Assembly (NCBI GenBank): GCA_020002185.1
Contig: CM034538.1
Location: 67,182,211 to 67,246,210 of the forward strand
Direction of reading: 5' to 3'
Source: Paraescarpia echinospica
Lineage: Eukaryota; Annelida; Polychaeta; Sabellida; Siboglinidae
Length of the DNA: 64,000 nucleotides
How positions within the stretch are numbered: position 1 is the first letter of the stretch; each line of letters begins with the position of its first letter. The notes beneath the pieces were generated by a model. The model was not told the DNA's origin and ran no database searches. It worked only from the letters and a program-made list of their open reading frames with translations. A program made the position numbers and the translations under genes. Below are positions 11,833-24,092 of the stretch, piece by piece.

Positions 11833-13190
11833 GGCAAGTCATATACAATAGAAGTCATGTATTTATTTTAGAGAGTATGCAATAATTATAATTGTTTGTT
11901 ACGGAAATAAAATTATGTTATTCAGTTTCGATTTCATAAAACAGTTGCAAAACCGTACCTGAGCAACACAAATTAGTCGCATTGTGTAATGACTCATCCT
12001 ACTGTCAATTCTGGAACTAATCGTTACATAATAAATGTATTACGAACTATGACGCAGCACAAAGGGAAATATTACATATGAAATTAGTTTTACATAGTAT
12101 TCAATAAAACTCTTAATTATATCCTTGTAAAAATACAATAGTTGTACGTGCAACGGCAACAAATTCATAACTTAAGTTAGGTCTTATTCTACCAGTTAGT
12201 TCTAGCATGTAGAAAGTAATTTCGAAGATTTATCTTGTGATGAATACACGCATCGTGGACAATAATTCATTATAAACTGTGTGCACATGATGTTTGTGTT
12301 TTAGTTTTAGTTGAGATTCTTCTAAATTGCATAACGTTCTGGCGTGTAATTCGCATACAGTTGTATCGATATATGGATTATTTGCATTGCCATATCAACG
12401 GATGTCGTTATCGACAGTAACTGCATTACGAATGACGACATAACTAGACTCGTGCGATAAAATCATTACTGTTTGTTTTTTTGGGAAATGAGGCCAAAAA
12501 TATCTGCACAATTCAACAATTGTGCACAAGTTGGTTTTATGTTTGTTATGAAAAAATCTTAACCGCAAAACTGTGCAGAGATATCTGGTGCGGTGTACAT
12601 TAAAACGGTGCGTTGTGTCAACAATAGCAGATAAATTCAATACAATGATTCATGCAGTAATGCATGGAACATTTTTAGATAAACATGTTCCCCGAATCAT
12701 CTGATGTTGTACATAAGCGATGGCCGTCCTGCGTGCTTGGGGATATGGTGTAATACAGCACCTTACTCTTTTTAAAATACTAGTAATTTTTTAATTGTAT
12801 ATCCTTCCAAATATTTGTTTCTTAATATATTTAATTTAATGTGTTGTATAAAAGACAAATATAGATAGAATAGTTTTCCCGAATTCCGAGCTCAAAGTGA
12901 AAACTTCCGTTACTGAGATATTGTGTACGCACACTGATGTGTGTTGTTCTAAAGCTAAGCTGTGTCTATTCTATAAAATGTGTATTTGCATAAATGCTAT
13001 GTTGGTCAGTTCCACATTTTTCCAAGTAATGTGCCATGTTATTATATTTTTGTTCCCATGAAAAGGATGCAAATGTATATCAAGTAACTAACCATATATA
13101 CAAAAATGGACATACTGATGAGACTGACACGACTGTCGGCGAAATCACACCGTCCAAGATCATTCAAACATAAACGCTACGAACAAACAT
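11833..13190. other. AT-rich non-coding DNA, presumed Six3/6 intron
   Basis: Lies just downstream (minus-strand sense) of the Six3/6 splice donor. Contains an 81-codon minus frame at 12395-12640 with no recognised motif. No acceptor-bounded exon continuing the Six3/6 frame was identified. Confidence 0.5.
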
Positions 13191-13199
13191 GGGATATAT

Positions 13200-13316
13200 T
13201 TAAGGCAGTAGGACGGGTCGTAACGAACAATCACGGGAGATATACGATGCAGTAGGACGGGTCGTAACGAACAGACCTGTCATATATAGGACACAACAGG
13301 ACGGGTGGTAGATAGT
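13200..13316. repeat. 44-bp tandem repeat abutting the Six3/6 donor
   Basis: The core aggacgggtcgtaacgaaca starts at 13210 and 13254, and a diverged third core (aggacgggtggta) starts at 13298, giving an exact 44-bp period for about 2.6 units. The last unit reaches to within a few bases of the exon 1 splice donor, so the first 120 bases or so of the intron are repetitive. Confidence 0.85.
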
Positions 13317-13323
13317 TACCTGT
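13311..13323 (-). other. Splice donor of Six3/6 exon 1
   Basis: On the minus strand the sequence reads aaaacag/gtaactat, with the exon ending at 13320 and the intron starting at 13319. It fits the CAG/GTAAGT-type consensus and splits the arginine codon after AAAKN (phase 2). An intron just after the homeodomain is expected for the Six3/6 family. Reading through would hit TAA at 13318-13316, which supports splicing here. Confidence 0.9.
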
Positions 13324-13906
13324 TTTTCGCGGCGGCCGCTCTGTCGCGTTGTCGCCGGTTCTTGAACCAGTTTCCCACCTGCGTGGGAGTCAGTCCCGTC
13401 GCCTGGGCGAGCTCCCGCTTCTTGGCGGGGTTGGGATACGGGTCCTGCAGGTACCACTCCCGCAGCAGGTTCCGCGTGCGCTCCTTGAAGCAGTGTGTCT
13501 TCTGTTCGCCGTCCCAGATGGTCCTCGGCAGCGGGAACTTCTTGCGGACCCGGTACTTGTCGACGGGACCGAGCGGTCGACCCCGCAATCGTTCGGCTTC
13601 CTGGTAATGAGCCTCTAGCCACATCGCCTGCAGCTTGGCGTGCGAGTCCTTCGTGAACTTGTGGTTCTCGAGGATCTGGTACAAGTCCTTGAAGTTGCCG
13701 GTGTGGAAGGCCACTAGCGAGCGAGCCCGCAGCACCGATTCATGCCTGTTCAGGGTCTCGCACGCCGTCGGGTTGACGGGCAGCGACCAAAGGAAGCGAC
13801 CGAGGCGCTCTATGTCCCCGCTCTCCTCCAAGGTCTCGCATACCTGGGCCACCTGCTGCGGCGTGAAGTTGAGAGTCGGCAGCGGAGGCAACGAGTGAAA
13901 CATCAT
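13320..13906 (-). CDS. Six3/6: Six3/Six6 (Optix) homeobox protein, exon 1
   Basis: SIX-family transcription factor that acts in the nucleus; in animals this class patterns the anterior brain and eye. The exon encodes 195 whole codons plus two bases. The SIX domain spans about residues 10-125 ([20 protein letters not shown] at 14-33) and the homeodomain about 133-192, with WFKNRR at 180-185 (Trp48, Phe49, Asn51 of the homeodomain). [10 protein letters not shown] at 136-145 is diagnostic of Six3/6; Six1/2 and Six4/5 have SYCFKEKSR-like sequences. The first ATG is used: an in-frame TGA lies two codons upstream, and a second ATG follows immediately. The amino terminus is short, as in Six6 and Optix, without the glycine-rich extension of vertebrate SIX3. 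Family knowledge: the SIX domain binds Groucho co-repressors. The carboxy-terminal exon was not found, so the gene is partial here. Confidence 0.97.
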
Positions 13907-14440
13907 CTGTCAGTGTCCGTCGGATCTCACCTTCGTCTTCGTCCTTTTCTCGTCCTGGCCAGCGGGTCTATCCCTGACACATGTCCGTCGACGGACACCG
14001 CCGCTGTATGCACGACGGTCGAATCTCGGCGCGGGGTGATCGTCGTACGCGGCCGTAGCGGGCTGACACACGGGTTAACACACGGGCTAACACACCTCGT
14101 CGTCGTCGCCGTAAACACAAACACTTTTCACAGACGCCCGTCTCGACGCAGATATCTATGGCTCGTCGCTGGCGGATAATCAACACTATTAGCGTTAACT
14201 GACGGGGAGGAGCCATACACACCGTGCTGTGCCCGTTATTAGTCGGGCGGCATAACCTGACAGTTCGTCTATCGAAGTGCGCCCGACCGCCAGGCCTCGC
14301 CCGCCCTCGCTCATTGGTCGAGACGGCGCCTTTTGAGCGGTCTTGCTCTCGCCGTCTGCCAATCACTGTCAGCGCCGGCCGCCGTGGCGGGGAGGCGACG
14401 GTTAAGTCGACGGACGATAAGAACGCGGCTTAAAAGCGAA
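13907..14440 (-). promoter_or_regulatory. 5' UTR and candidate CpG-rich promoter of Six3/6
   Basis: GC-rich and CpG-rich sequence continues about 530 bp upstream of the Six3/6 start and then drops sharply. A CCAAT box in the gene's orientation lies at 14313-14317, and a CCAAT in the opposite orientation at 14359-14363. A short tandem of acacacgggctaac-like units lies at about 14067-14098. No TATA box could be fixed and the transcription start is unknown. Several overlapping open frames on both strands are expected in GC-rich DNA and are not called. Confidence 0.55.
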
Positions 14441-15308
14441 CTGATCATATCTTCGATGATATTTTTGCGTCTGTACTTTCGCCGACTTATTGTTGTATAA
14501 TGGCAAGTCTGAATACTATCGGCGCGTGAGAGATTTGGGCTGTGTTAATTGTAACTAGAACCGAAGCGTTCTGAGAGTTGCATTGAAGGAAACGGCGCCG
14601 ACTCGAGTTTCGCAGAACTCGGGAATATATTAAATACCATAACATCGTTGTAACAAGGCCAGGTGCTTATTATTGCTCATATTTTAATCGGTGTTTTTCC
14701 GAATCGTGAAATTTGTTTTGTAACGAATTTTATTAATAATTGTTAGTCTACGTTAATTGTATGAACAGTAATACTATCGTAGCAAAATATTACCAAAATG
14801 CTAAAGACATTACTAACGATACACAGTAATATCCAATAAATGTAATAATAATAATGACAAATTTGATAATATATTAGCAACACCATTAAACTAACTTCGT
14901 TAAAATAGCATTATTTAAAGAAGAACATAATTGGTGCCACTCGGTTAATTTTATTTGTCGCGGTTGCCATACCATACACGAAAATAATCTAACTTAAAAT
15001 TTTATATTTAAACTAACACTCATGCATGGTGTTGAGTTTGGGTCATCGCGAAGTTTACCTTCCGCCCGCCATTGATCGGCGACTCCATAATTAGGTGTGA
15101 GACCTCATATTTGTGACGTTTTAACTACGCGCCGTAAGTTATATGTCTATTTTCATCAGCGGGCTCGCATTAGGTTGGTAATATACACACGGCAATAAAT
15201 CTAACACACAGGTGTAATGTACAGCATGGGGTGTATATCGGCGTACAATCGATACGTTAGTGAGTGCGGGAGTGTTTAATCGTGGCGGCGGCTTGCCGGC
15301 TGCGGCCA
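14441..15308. other. Non-coding DNA upstream of Six3/6
   Basis: AT-rich with a GC-richer patch near 15030-15170. No gene, element end or array recognised. Confidence 0.45.
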
Positions 15309-15498
15309 ATTATTAGTTGAAGCTGTCGCGTGCACGGAGTATGTTGGTTAAACCCAGAGTACGCATCGGTGTATATAATATGGCAAAACCTGATGTGTAT
15401 ATATGTATACACACACATTAGGTTTTGCCTCATTATATACACCGATGCGTAGTCTATGTTTAACCAACATACCCCGTACATATGTACACACACACACA

Positions 15499-15575
<77 letters not shown>

Positions 15576-15659
15576 TAGGTTTTGCCATAATATATACACC
15601 GATGCGTTGTCTGTGTTTAACCAGCATACCCCGAGCACGCGACAGCTTCAACTAATAAT
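15309..15659. repeat. Compound foldback repeat with CA/GCAC core
   Basis: Three copies of a block of about 65 bp are present: inverted at about 15338-15400, direct at 15411-15476, and direct at 15573-15636. Each carries taaaccaacat or its complement, caccgatgcg and ggttttgcc. The outer arms extend to attagttgaagctgtcgcg on the left and its reverse complement ending near 15658. A GCAC/CA microsatellite (15485-15572) separates the last two copies. The nested structure suggests a foldback plus a further duplication. The cysteine/valine-rich open frames are microsatellite translations. Confidence 0.85.
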
Positions 15660-17370
15660 ATGTATATAACAGAAGATATGTATAAGATTATGAGATTTAG
15701 GAAACGTATGGAATTTCACATGTCATGTTGTGCGTTTTGTGTTTTTGAACACTGCTATAAAAAAAATTATTCAGGACTTCCGAACATCAGAATAGCAGAA
15801 CTGGAGCATTCAACTCAGGCCAACTGATTTCACTATACACATCGGCTAAGGCGCCGTAGTACATTTACACATACACACCCTTAGATAATATGCACCCAAT
15901 GTTTACACAAAGGTATTATATCATATTCATCCCAGACACAGATGACGTATACGCCCATCTGCCTGTATGTTCACCTGCACACGTCATCAACCTGTAAGAT
16001 GCTGCATTCTTCCCACCACAGCTGCATAATTCAGCATTAATTTTGTTTGCTGTCCATTTTGCATTTAGTTCAAACTGCATATTTAAATCGTGTTTCGTCA
16101 TAATATGACCTTATCGATTCACTGAACAATTCAATGCATTGAATATTTTTTGTTTATAAATATATATTTAATTTTGTACAATATTTTATTATTTAATAAG
16201 CATGAACTCGTAAAAAGTGTACGTAAAAATTAACAATGGTAACAGATAGGTAGTGTGTACCTTTCACAAAATTGGCAATCATATGTAAAAACGTCTGATA
16301 ATTTTAGTGTCAAATTATTGTTTATCAAACTTAAGAAAGATAAAAAAAATTAAACAACTTTAAAAACAGTGCATGTTGAGTATAAGAAAGTATTATTTTT
16401 TGTTAAATAAATGAAACAATTATAATACACGTGCTATACATACTGTGAGATAACTGTGTGAATATATTTTAAAACAAAACTGACATTATCTCACAAAGGC
16501 AAGTTATGTAGTATTAATGGATGCTCGTTAGGCCAATTGCATCGTTGTCATATTGTCACATGCATAACAGTTTTTATTGTAGATGACAATCTTAATTATT
16601 AACTACAGTTAGTTAAATCGCGTTGTTCGTCCTTAAATTGGCATACATAATGTATTTCACAACAGCAAGTTACATAATATTTATGGAAGAAAAACACCCC
16701 TTAAGCCAACTGCGTCTTTGTTCTGTTGTCACATAAATAATTATGGAGTTTACTTTGGATGACAATCTTAATTGTTAACTGTAGAGATATATTTAAATCG
16801 TGTCGTTGATCCTTATTGGTTGCATATTCATGTCCCGTGAACGCATCGGCGGCATAGAACATAATGCAGCTGACATTACGAGAAATACGATATATACAAT
16901 TCATGACGTTTTACCATGCTTGACCAGTTAACTTTACAAATTGTCATTCGCCGTGCAATGGAGCGCGCGTTTGTGGTAAAAGGTGATGTAAATTGAAGGG
17001 ATGGGTCGAACCAAATTGGATGTCAAAAGTGGTGTCAGTGTCAATGTCCTATGATTGAGAGAGTTTTTTGGGGTGGCATTTTATTTTAAATGTCTCCTTC
17101 GTTAGCACAATGCAGCCAAAACCGCATAGTAACTTTAAAACCGACTGTTCCAAATATATAAACAAACCTGGCTCATTTTGTATATAAATTTAAAAACCTA
17201 TTAAATTAGGTTAGCCGAGAATGACATTTCCAAATTAAATTATTTTAATTATAACGTGTTTGTTTGCTACATCATACAATCAAAGACGTAACGTACACGT
17301 TTTGTGATAGTCATGTTACTGTTAATAATTTAAGTTTTTAATTTTAATTTTCATATAGTATATATATTAT
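15660..17370. other. AT-rich non-coding DNA
   Basis: Long AT-rich stretch. Two segments near 16480-16620 and 16655-16800 resemble each other (gcaagtta, gatgacaatcttaatt, tttaaatcg), so an old tandem duplication of about 180 bp is likely. No coding motif was seen. Confidence 0.5.
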
Positions 17371-17881
17371 TATGGTTCATTAGCATGCATTTGGTCGGTC
17401 ACTATGGGGGATATAGTTTATTATGGTTCATTAACATGCATTTCGTCGGTCTTTATGGGGTGTATAATTTAGTATGGTTTACTAACATGCATTTGGTCCG
17501 TCACTATGGGGGATATAGTTTATTATGGTTCATCAACATGCATTTGGTTGGTCACTATCGGGAAAATAGTTTAGTATGGTTCATTAACATGTATTTGGTC
17601 GGTCACTATGGGGAAAATAGTTTATTATGGTTCATTAACATGCATTTGGTTGGTCACTATCGGGAAAATAGTTTATTATGGTTCATTAACATGCATTTGG
17701 TTGGTCACTATCGGGAAAATAGTTTATTATGGTTCATTAACATGCATTTGGTCGGTAACTATCGGGCAAATAGTTTAGTATGGTTCATTAACATGCATTT
17801 GGTCGGTCACTATCGGGAAAATAGTTTATTATGGTTCATTAACATGTATTTGGTTTGGTCACTATGAGGGATATAGTTTAC
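17371..17881. repeat. 51-bp minisatellite, 10 copies
   Basis: The unit begins tatggttcattaacatgcat and contains ggtcggtcactatcggg. Starts at 17371 and 17422 fix the 51-bp period, and ten units fit. Since 51 is divisible by three, the array has an open plus frame of 160 codons made of 17-residue repeats (MHLVGHYRENSLLWFIN). No signal peptide or flanking coding context supports translation. Confidence 0.93.
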
Positions 17882-17989
17882 GCTATTTACAATAATTTTA
17901 CAATAAAACCGATCGAACTTTGAAACATGGAAAAACGCGATGCTACTGTTCTGTATGGTGGGAAATTAATTGAGCTCTGATCTACCGCA

Positions 17990-18560
17990 ACATGTCCTAT
18001 ATATAACTTTCACTTATGACGTCAGAGTCTTGCCCGGCGTGGGAACTTGTTCGTCTCCGCGGGGAGTCGGTTCTCCAGCAACGATACTCGTGTTCGTGCG
18101 CAAACTGTGCGAAACGAAACCTTTTGCAACTATTGATACTATTCCATGTCGAGTGTAATTAGACAAGCTGCGAGGGAGGTCTGGTGTCCTGTTTATGACG
18201 GGGTCGACATTATACCTAATACAATCCGAGCTCTCCTAATTATGAGTGCATCGAGCAGGGCTAGAGTCGTTTCATGTGCGCGCGAAAGATCAGCGACATG
18301 AAAGCAAATTAATGACGGCGCCCGGTATAACTGTCGGCTTGGCGCAAAATGGAGCGGCCACTTCAAAGGGCGTCAAATTAGGCTGATTAGCAAATGGCCG
18401 GGCGACATCGGCGCTGTATTAGCGACAATGGAGCGACTGGAAAGACGCGATTGTTCCGTAGAGTAAACAAACAGTAGCTGATTAATACAGCATCGGCCGC
18501 CGGTAGAGTTGTGGCATTCCAGAACCGACCAACTGGGGATTATATGTGACCTGACGGGAT
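17990..18560. promoter_or_regulatory. Candidate enhancer upstream of Six3/6
   Basis: GC-richer, repeat-free island about 4-4.6 kb upstream of the Six3/6 start. It holds a cluster of developmental factor-type sites: TAATTA at 18237-18242, aattaatg near 18307, ttcaaag (TCF/LEF-like) at 18362-18368, aaatta and gatta near 18375-18390, acaatgg (SOX-like) at 18425-18431, and gtaaacaaac (Fox-like) at 18463-18472. Short sites occur by chance, so the call rests on clustering, composition and position. Confidence 0.35.
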
Positions 18561-18760
18561 CTGTGGAACATGACCAATTATCAAATAATAGTATCGTCGG
18601 GTCATTGGGGATTATATATGACCTGAAACATTATGCGTAGCCAAATAATAATTATCAAGTCATATCTAAGTATAACGACGACTATGACGATAGTATACTA
18701 CTGTCTGAGTAAAACAACGACTAATATTGCTTCAACTACGACAACAGTAACAAGTACGGC
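18561..18760. other. Non-coding DNA
   Basis: Short stretch containing a diverged duplicate of ggggattatatatgacctga (near 18535 and 18606). Otherwise nothing. Confidence 0.45.
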
Positions 18761-18945
18761 AATACTTTCACCAATACAGAAACAATACTTTCACCAATAC
18801 AGAAACAATACTTTCACCAATACAGAAACAATACTTTCACCAATACAGAAACAATACTTTCACCAATACAGAAACAATACTTTCACCAATACAGAAACAA
18901 TACTTTCACCAATACAGAAACAATACTTTCACCAATACAGAAACA
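18761..18945. repeat. 23-bp minisatellite, 8 copies
   Basis: Eight essentially identical tandem copies of a unit starting aatactttcaccaatacaga. The near-perfect identity suggests recent expansion or homogenisation. Confidence 0.95.
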
Positions 18946-19097
18946 AATGACAAATAAATGTTAATATAATAAAAAAAAAATATTTTAAAATAATCAAAAC
19001 AAGGCAAAGTATTTGCGAAATATAGCAACAATGATAATATCCGTTTAAGTTGTAACAACAACAAATGCTTTCTATTTGAGAAACACCAGTGCAATAT

Positions 19098-19118
19098 AAC
19101 ATAAATAACAAAAACAGA

Positions 19119-19149
<31 letters not shown>

Positions 19150-19206
19150 TATATATATATATATAATTATATATATATATATATATTCTGTTTTTGTTAT
19201 TTATGA
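19098..19206. repeat. Foldback with TA microsatellite apex
   Basis: The arm cataaataacaaaaacagaa at the left (19098) runs into (TA)n, and its reverse complement ttctgtttttgttatttatg closes the palindrome at 19206. The outer 20 bp match perfectly and the centre is TA/AATTATA. More TA-rich sequence continues to about 19286. Confidence 0.85.
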
Positions 19207-19287
19207 AATTTATATATATAGATATAATTATATATATATAATTATATATAATTATATAATTATATATATATATATATATATATATAA

Positions 19288-19391
19288 GCGACATGTTTTC
19301 TCCTCACAAATCACGGCAATACTACGTCATTGCAATGATACGACATGTTTTCTCCTCACAAATCACGGCAATACTACGTCATTGCAATGAT
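19288..19391. repeat. 52-bp tandem duplication
   Basis: Two adjacent, apparently identical copies of a 52-bp unit beginning cgacatgttttctcctcaca and ending attgcaatgata. Confidence 0.95.
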
Positions 19392-19459
19392 ACAAACAAA
19401 ACCTTTATTGTCTTCTTCGTTTGATATATGAGCGTGCGTGCGTGTGTCTATGAGTATCA

Positions 19460-19466
19460 TATATAC

Positions 19467-19513
<47 letters not shown>

Positions 19514-19545
19514 TATGTATATATATATATATATGTATATAACTT
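19460..19545. repeat. TA/CATA microsatellite
   Basis: catacatacatacata followed by long (TA)n runs with tatgtata interruptions. Confidence 0.9.
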
Positions 19546-19660
19546 TAATATACACGTATCTAGTAACTTGATTAGGCTTAATGTAAACGAACATTATTTT
19601 ATCTTCGTTTTGCAAACAATACTTTGCTTACCATTAATGTTCCTGCTGCACGCGCTGTGC

Positions 19661-19848
19661 ACCTTAATGTTTCTTTGCTGCTGCACCATTAATGTTTCTT
19701 TGCTGCTGCACCATTAATGTTTCTTTGCTGCTGCACCATTAATGTTTCTTTGCTGCTGCACCATTAATGTTTCTTTGCTGCTGCACCATTAATGTTTCTT
19801 TGCTGCTGCACCATTAATGTTTCTTTGCTGCTGCACCATTAATGTTTC
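19661..19848. repeat. 25-bp minisatellite, about 8 copies
   Basis: The unit accattaatgtttctttgc followed by tgctgc repeats at 25-bp steps from 19685 to 19835, with a 24-bp first copy at 19661. A related, more diverged partial unit lies near 19630-19660. Confidence 0.95.
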
Positions 19849-20440
19849 GTGTAATTATACTCACTGTAAACACTGCCATTTCCGACATATGAACGTCAGT
19901 GCGACCCTTGTATGTTTGTGTTTGTTTCTGGAGCCTTTGTGCGAGCCCACTGAGCGAGTGGACCTCGTCTGTCTTTCACGGACAAACTGACCGGGCAAAG
20001 GAGACGCGTCAACACCAAACAATCGTCGGACTTTGTGCAAGGTTGACATCCCCAACACAGAACTCAATCAGCGACAACAACAACTTAATTAGCGCGAATT
20101 AGAAACACCGAACGAGTTGAGTAGTTTCTCAAACATATGTCAGTGCGTCGGCCGTGCCTTTGTGTCCGTCTCGACCGGAGGAGAGGAGGTTAAAGTCGCA
20201 ACGCAACAGTCGCCTGAAAACTTGCGTAAACAACGTTACCTAAGGTACCTCGTCGACTGGGGCAAGCCGACATTCGAGTGCTCGAAACAACGACGCACTG
20301 GTAATGTCATATGTAACCTTTCCTTGAGTATAATGGGGCAAGGCCTAATCCGCATGGGAATTACTGAAAGCCCGGGGCGGATCCAAGAATTGCTGGAGGG
20401 GATAAGCATGCATGGACTCTACTTATAGCCACCGAAAGGC
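19849..20440. other. Moderately GC-rich unique DNA with unassigned ORF
   Basis: Includes a 103-codon plus frame at 20117-20428 (starting MSSFSNICQCVGRAF) and shorter frames on both strands. I recognise no domain, and the length is compatible with chance in this composition. It could hide an exon, but nothing shows it. Confidence 0.3.
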
Positions 20441-21680
20441 ATCGTGTGTCCTTACATGGTTACTTTTTAATGTACACACAAATTGCACTGACTGTGTAAG
20501 ATGGGCATATGTAATGTTTAGGCTGATTAAGTAAGTGGGGGCTCGAGAGAAAGAGAGGGTTCGAATGAACCCCAAACATATCCAAGATCCGCAAATGCAT
20601 GAAGGGGTTATATAATTTAGAAATAACGACAAAGTGACAACATTGCAGCATAATGATTAGCAGTGACAATACAGAATATATAAAAACGCAGAACGAAAGA
20701 CTTTTACGATATATGGAGCTAACTTAACGATACAGAACATAGCATATTATGTGTCGTGCAGTACAGCAGTACGGTATAGCCGAAATTATGCAAACAGAAA
20801 TCTGTTAAATCGCAAAAGAATCTCTACATGTTGTTGATAAGGATATTGTATCGTGTTGATATTTTCGCACTGAAACAATTCATGTTGACATACATTTCAT
20901 TAGGCTGAATTTAATTATAATATAACCAGTTACGTTAAAGGCAACGTTATTATATATGATGAAATACATTATATGACACGTCTTATATAGCAAGTTCGAT
21001 TGTAAATAGATATATGACCAAAACAGTCTTGGTCGTGTTTTCGTGACTCCTGTCCAACTCTTGTTGTCATTTTCAACTCCCACTCTCATGGTCTGCCACG
21101 GTGGATCCCCCCCCACCCTCCCCAACACCCGCCGCCTGTTGTCAACTCTGCTGTTTTCGCTTCTTCCAAAAACTGCGTATGAAGACGTATTTCCATACGA
21201 ACATGGCATAGCCTTACAAGAGTCGCACATACAGTTAATAATCATTACACAATAGTGTGAATACGATATATATCGTCAGCGACGAGGTGCGTCAACACGC
21301 CCTGACACCTTCGGTAAAATCTCTCTCCGGTGCACGCCACGTCTTCGTTACCGTCCACGGGGTACACCGTCGGTGCAAGATGACCTGCCATTAGCGGCAG
21401 TAACACAAGCAGACACGCTCACCTGGCTCAAGAACGTGATGGGAGTGCCAAGTGACGGCGCGCCAGAGCAGGCACCGGGGCGGGATCCTGGAGGGAATGG
21501 AAGAGAACCCGACGTGGTCAAGAGGGATGTGGCCACGGATGCCGAATTATGACACGGCAATTCACGGAGGATGCGCGATTCGCCGACAGCGATTATAGGA
21601 ACTGTCCGCGGAGGCATGTGTCGAGTCTCCTTTCCTGCGAAGATGGTTAATGTGGTCTAGAAAATGAAAACCTGCCACCA
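20441..21680. other. Non-coding DNA
   Basis: AT-rich to about 21040, then GC-richer. Contains a 121-codon minus frame at 20880-21245 and an 89-codon minus frame at 21348-21617, neither with recognisable motifs. Confidence 0.45.
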
Positions 21681-22260
<580 letters not shown>

Positions 22261-22278
22261 ATTGAGAGACCAAAATTA

Positions 22279-22282
<4 letters not shown>

Positions 22283-22311
<29 letters not shown>

Positions 22312-22490
22312 TAACTACTAAAATACACACTGTAAGACAGACATACAAACATATATACAAAACCAACATTAATGGAATAATATATATATATGTGTATGTG
22401 TGTGCGCGTGTGCGTGTGCGTGTGTGCGTGTGTGCGAGTGAGCGTGTGTGCGTGTGTGCGTGTGTGCGTGCGTGCGCGTGTGTGTGTAGA
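22283..22490. repeat. GACA and TG/GC microsatellites
   Basis: (GACA)n at about 22287-22311, then a short spacer, then alternating gtgtgcgtgtgc sequence at 22385-22487. Confidence 0.9.
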
Positions 22491-22564
22491 CACCACGAGA
22501 ATCACTTATACAGCATCATAATAGATCTACGTCTACAGTCAAATTAAATTAATCGTGATCAATA

Positions 22565-22780
22565 ACAAACAGCCGCCTAGACCATAAGCGTTTGAGAACA
22601 CCCATGTTTCGATTCCCGGTTGGCAGGGGACTAGGAAACTATATCGTGGATCTTCCCTAGTGCCTAGTGGCAACCAGTCGATTGGGCCACTGTTGGAAAA
22701 TATTAAGACCGACTCACCGACTTGCATGCAAAGTATGACTGACAACGCGTCATCGCCTAATGAAGTTATCATACACAAAC
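22565..22780 (+). mobile_element. Candidate tRNA-derived SINE
   Basis: An A-box-like cctagaccataagcg (22576-22590) and a B-box-like gtttcgattcc (22606-22616) have spacing and order like a tRNA-derived polymerase III promoter. They are followed by a non-tRNA body of about 150 bp. The A box is a poor match and no tail or target duplication was defined, so it could be coincidental. Confidence 0.35.
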
Positions 22781-24092
22781 GTTGTCAGACACGCGCTATT
22801 AATGTCACTAATGAATGTCGCTTAACGTGGATCTAGATTGGATACCATTCTGTTAATTATATTTACTATGGCATGTATGGTATAGTCGAGTCGTATTGAC
22901 AATTGCACGCTTATAGTGCTGCCTTGCTGTACTTGTGTCTTCGACTTTTTTGAAGTTGATGCACACAAGTACAGCCCATCACAGCTGATACCTGTACGAC
23001 ATGCATGTCACTCCGATGATATGGCACGACAAGATTTATTTGATTTGACAAGATTTAACGAATACTCGGAAGCCCGATTATATTGCGCAATATATATATT
23101 AATCGAGACTTTTCATTTAACGAAATGTTACGAGATTGAACCAGATTGCCACCCAAAGCAGCACTCCCATGTTACGCGTGGACAAGGAAGTCATTGACTT
23201 ATTGTGAATCCAATATTCTCATGTATGTGTCACTCGTTCTTATTAGATATCATATGTCGATTTCTATTTTAAACACATTCCCGGTGCTGCGTTAACCCAA
23301 CCAGTAGACCAACTGTGTTTATCGGTTTAGTTGTTCAGTGTACCCTGGATAAAACGTAAACAAAACTCGGATCTTGTGTTTATTTCACTGGTTTGGCCCG
23401 AATCAAAAAACGAATCCTGGCAACGAAAGTCGCACACATTCGCATGGTCAATGTCGACGTGTCGCTCTCCTGGAACGAGGAGAACTTGCGCCGTTGTTAA
23501 ATAACCAATCAATATCGTAAAAAATGACGTGCATTCGATAAAGGTTGTTGAAGGCAGATTTTTCAAGTTCCCAGTGGTCTTGCACCTTGACTGTCGCGAT
23601 CCGGGGTGTGCGATGTGAGTCGAATGTGACGGTGTCAAGATCAGCCTACGCCGATAATGAAGGATACGCATTGCTATGAGATTACTCGTTCTGTTGTTAT
23701 ATAATAATAGGCGCTAGTGTTGCTGCTGTTTATTACGTGTTCAACATCATGACGTGGTTTAAATGAATGAAAACAAACTCAATACTAGGGGGTGTTTGAA
23801 TACTTAAGATTAAAGAATATCCGTGACGATCCCAGTGATACAGCTATATGCGTTCAGTCGCCACATGTTGCCGAGTGTGTGTAAATCGAGTAGTCGGGCA
23901 GTGTGCGCTGTTCTTTGTCTCACGACACATACACGTTTGTGTTTAGTCGGGCGTGTGAAATACAAAAAATAAATTAGTCTCTTGAGTTCCCGTCTTAAGC
24001 ATTTACATTTCGACTTTTTCACATTTGCCATTTTTCAAACCACTCTCTACGATTGATGAAAACAACAAGTATTAATCGAATTAGCCTATATA
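22781..24092. other. Non-coding DNA
   Basis: Unique-looking sequence with a 114-codon minus frame at 23327-23671 and a 93-codon plus frame at 22916-23197. Neither is recognised and both are within chance expectation. Confidence 0.45.

Noticed and set aside
13305..14179. Plus-strand ORFs of 87-145 codons over the Six3/6 exon and promoter
   Set aside because: Antisense or GC-rich shadow frames. The minus-strand frame carries full SIX and homeodomain signatures.
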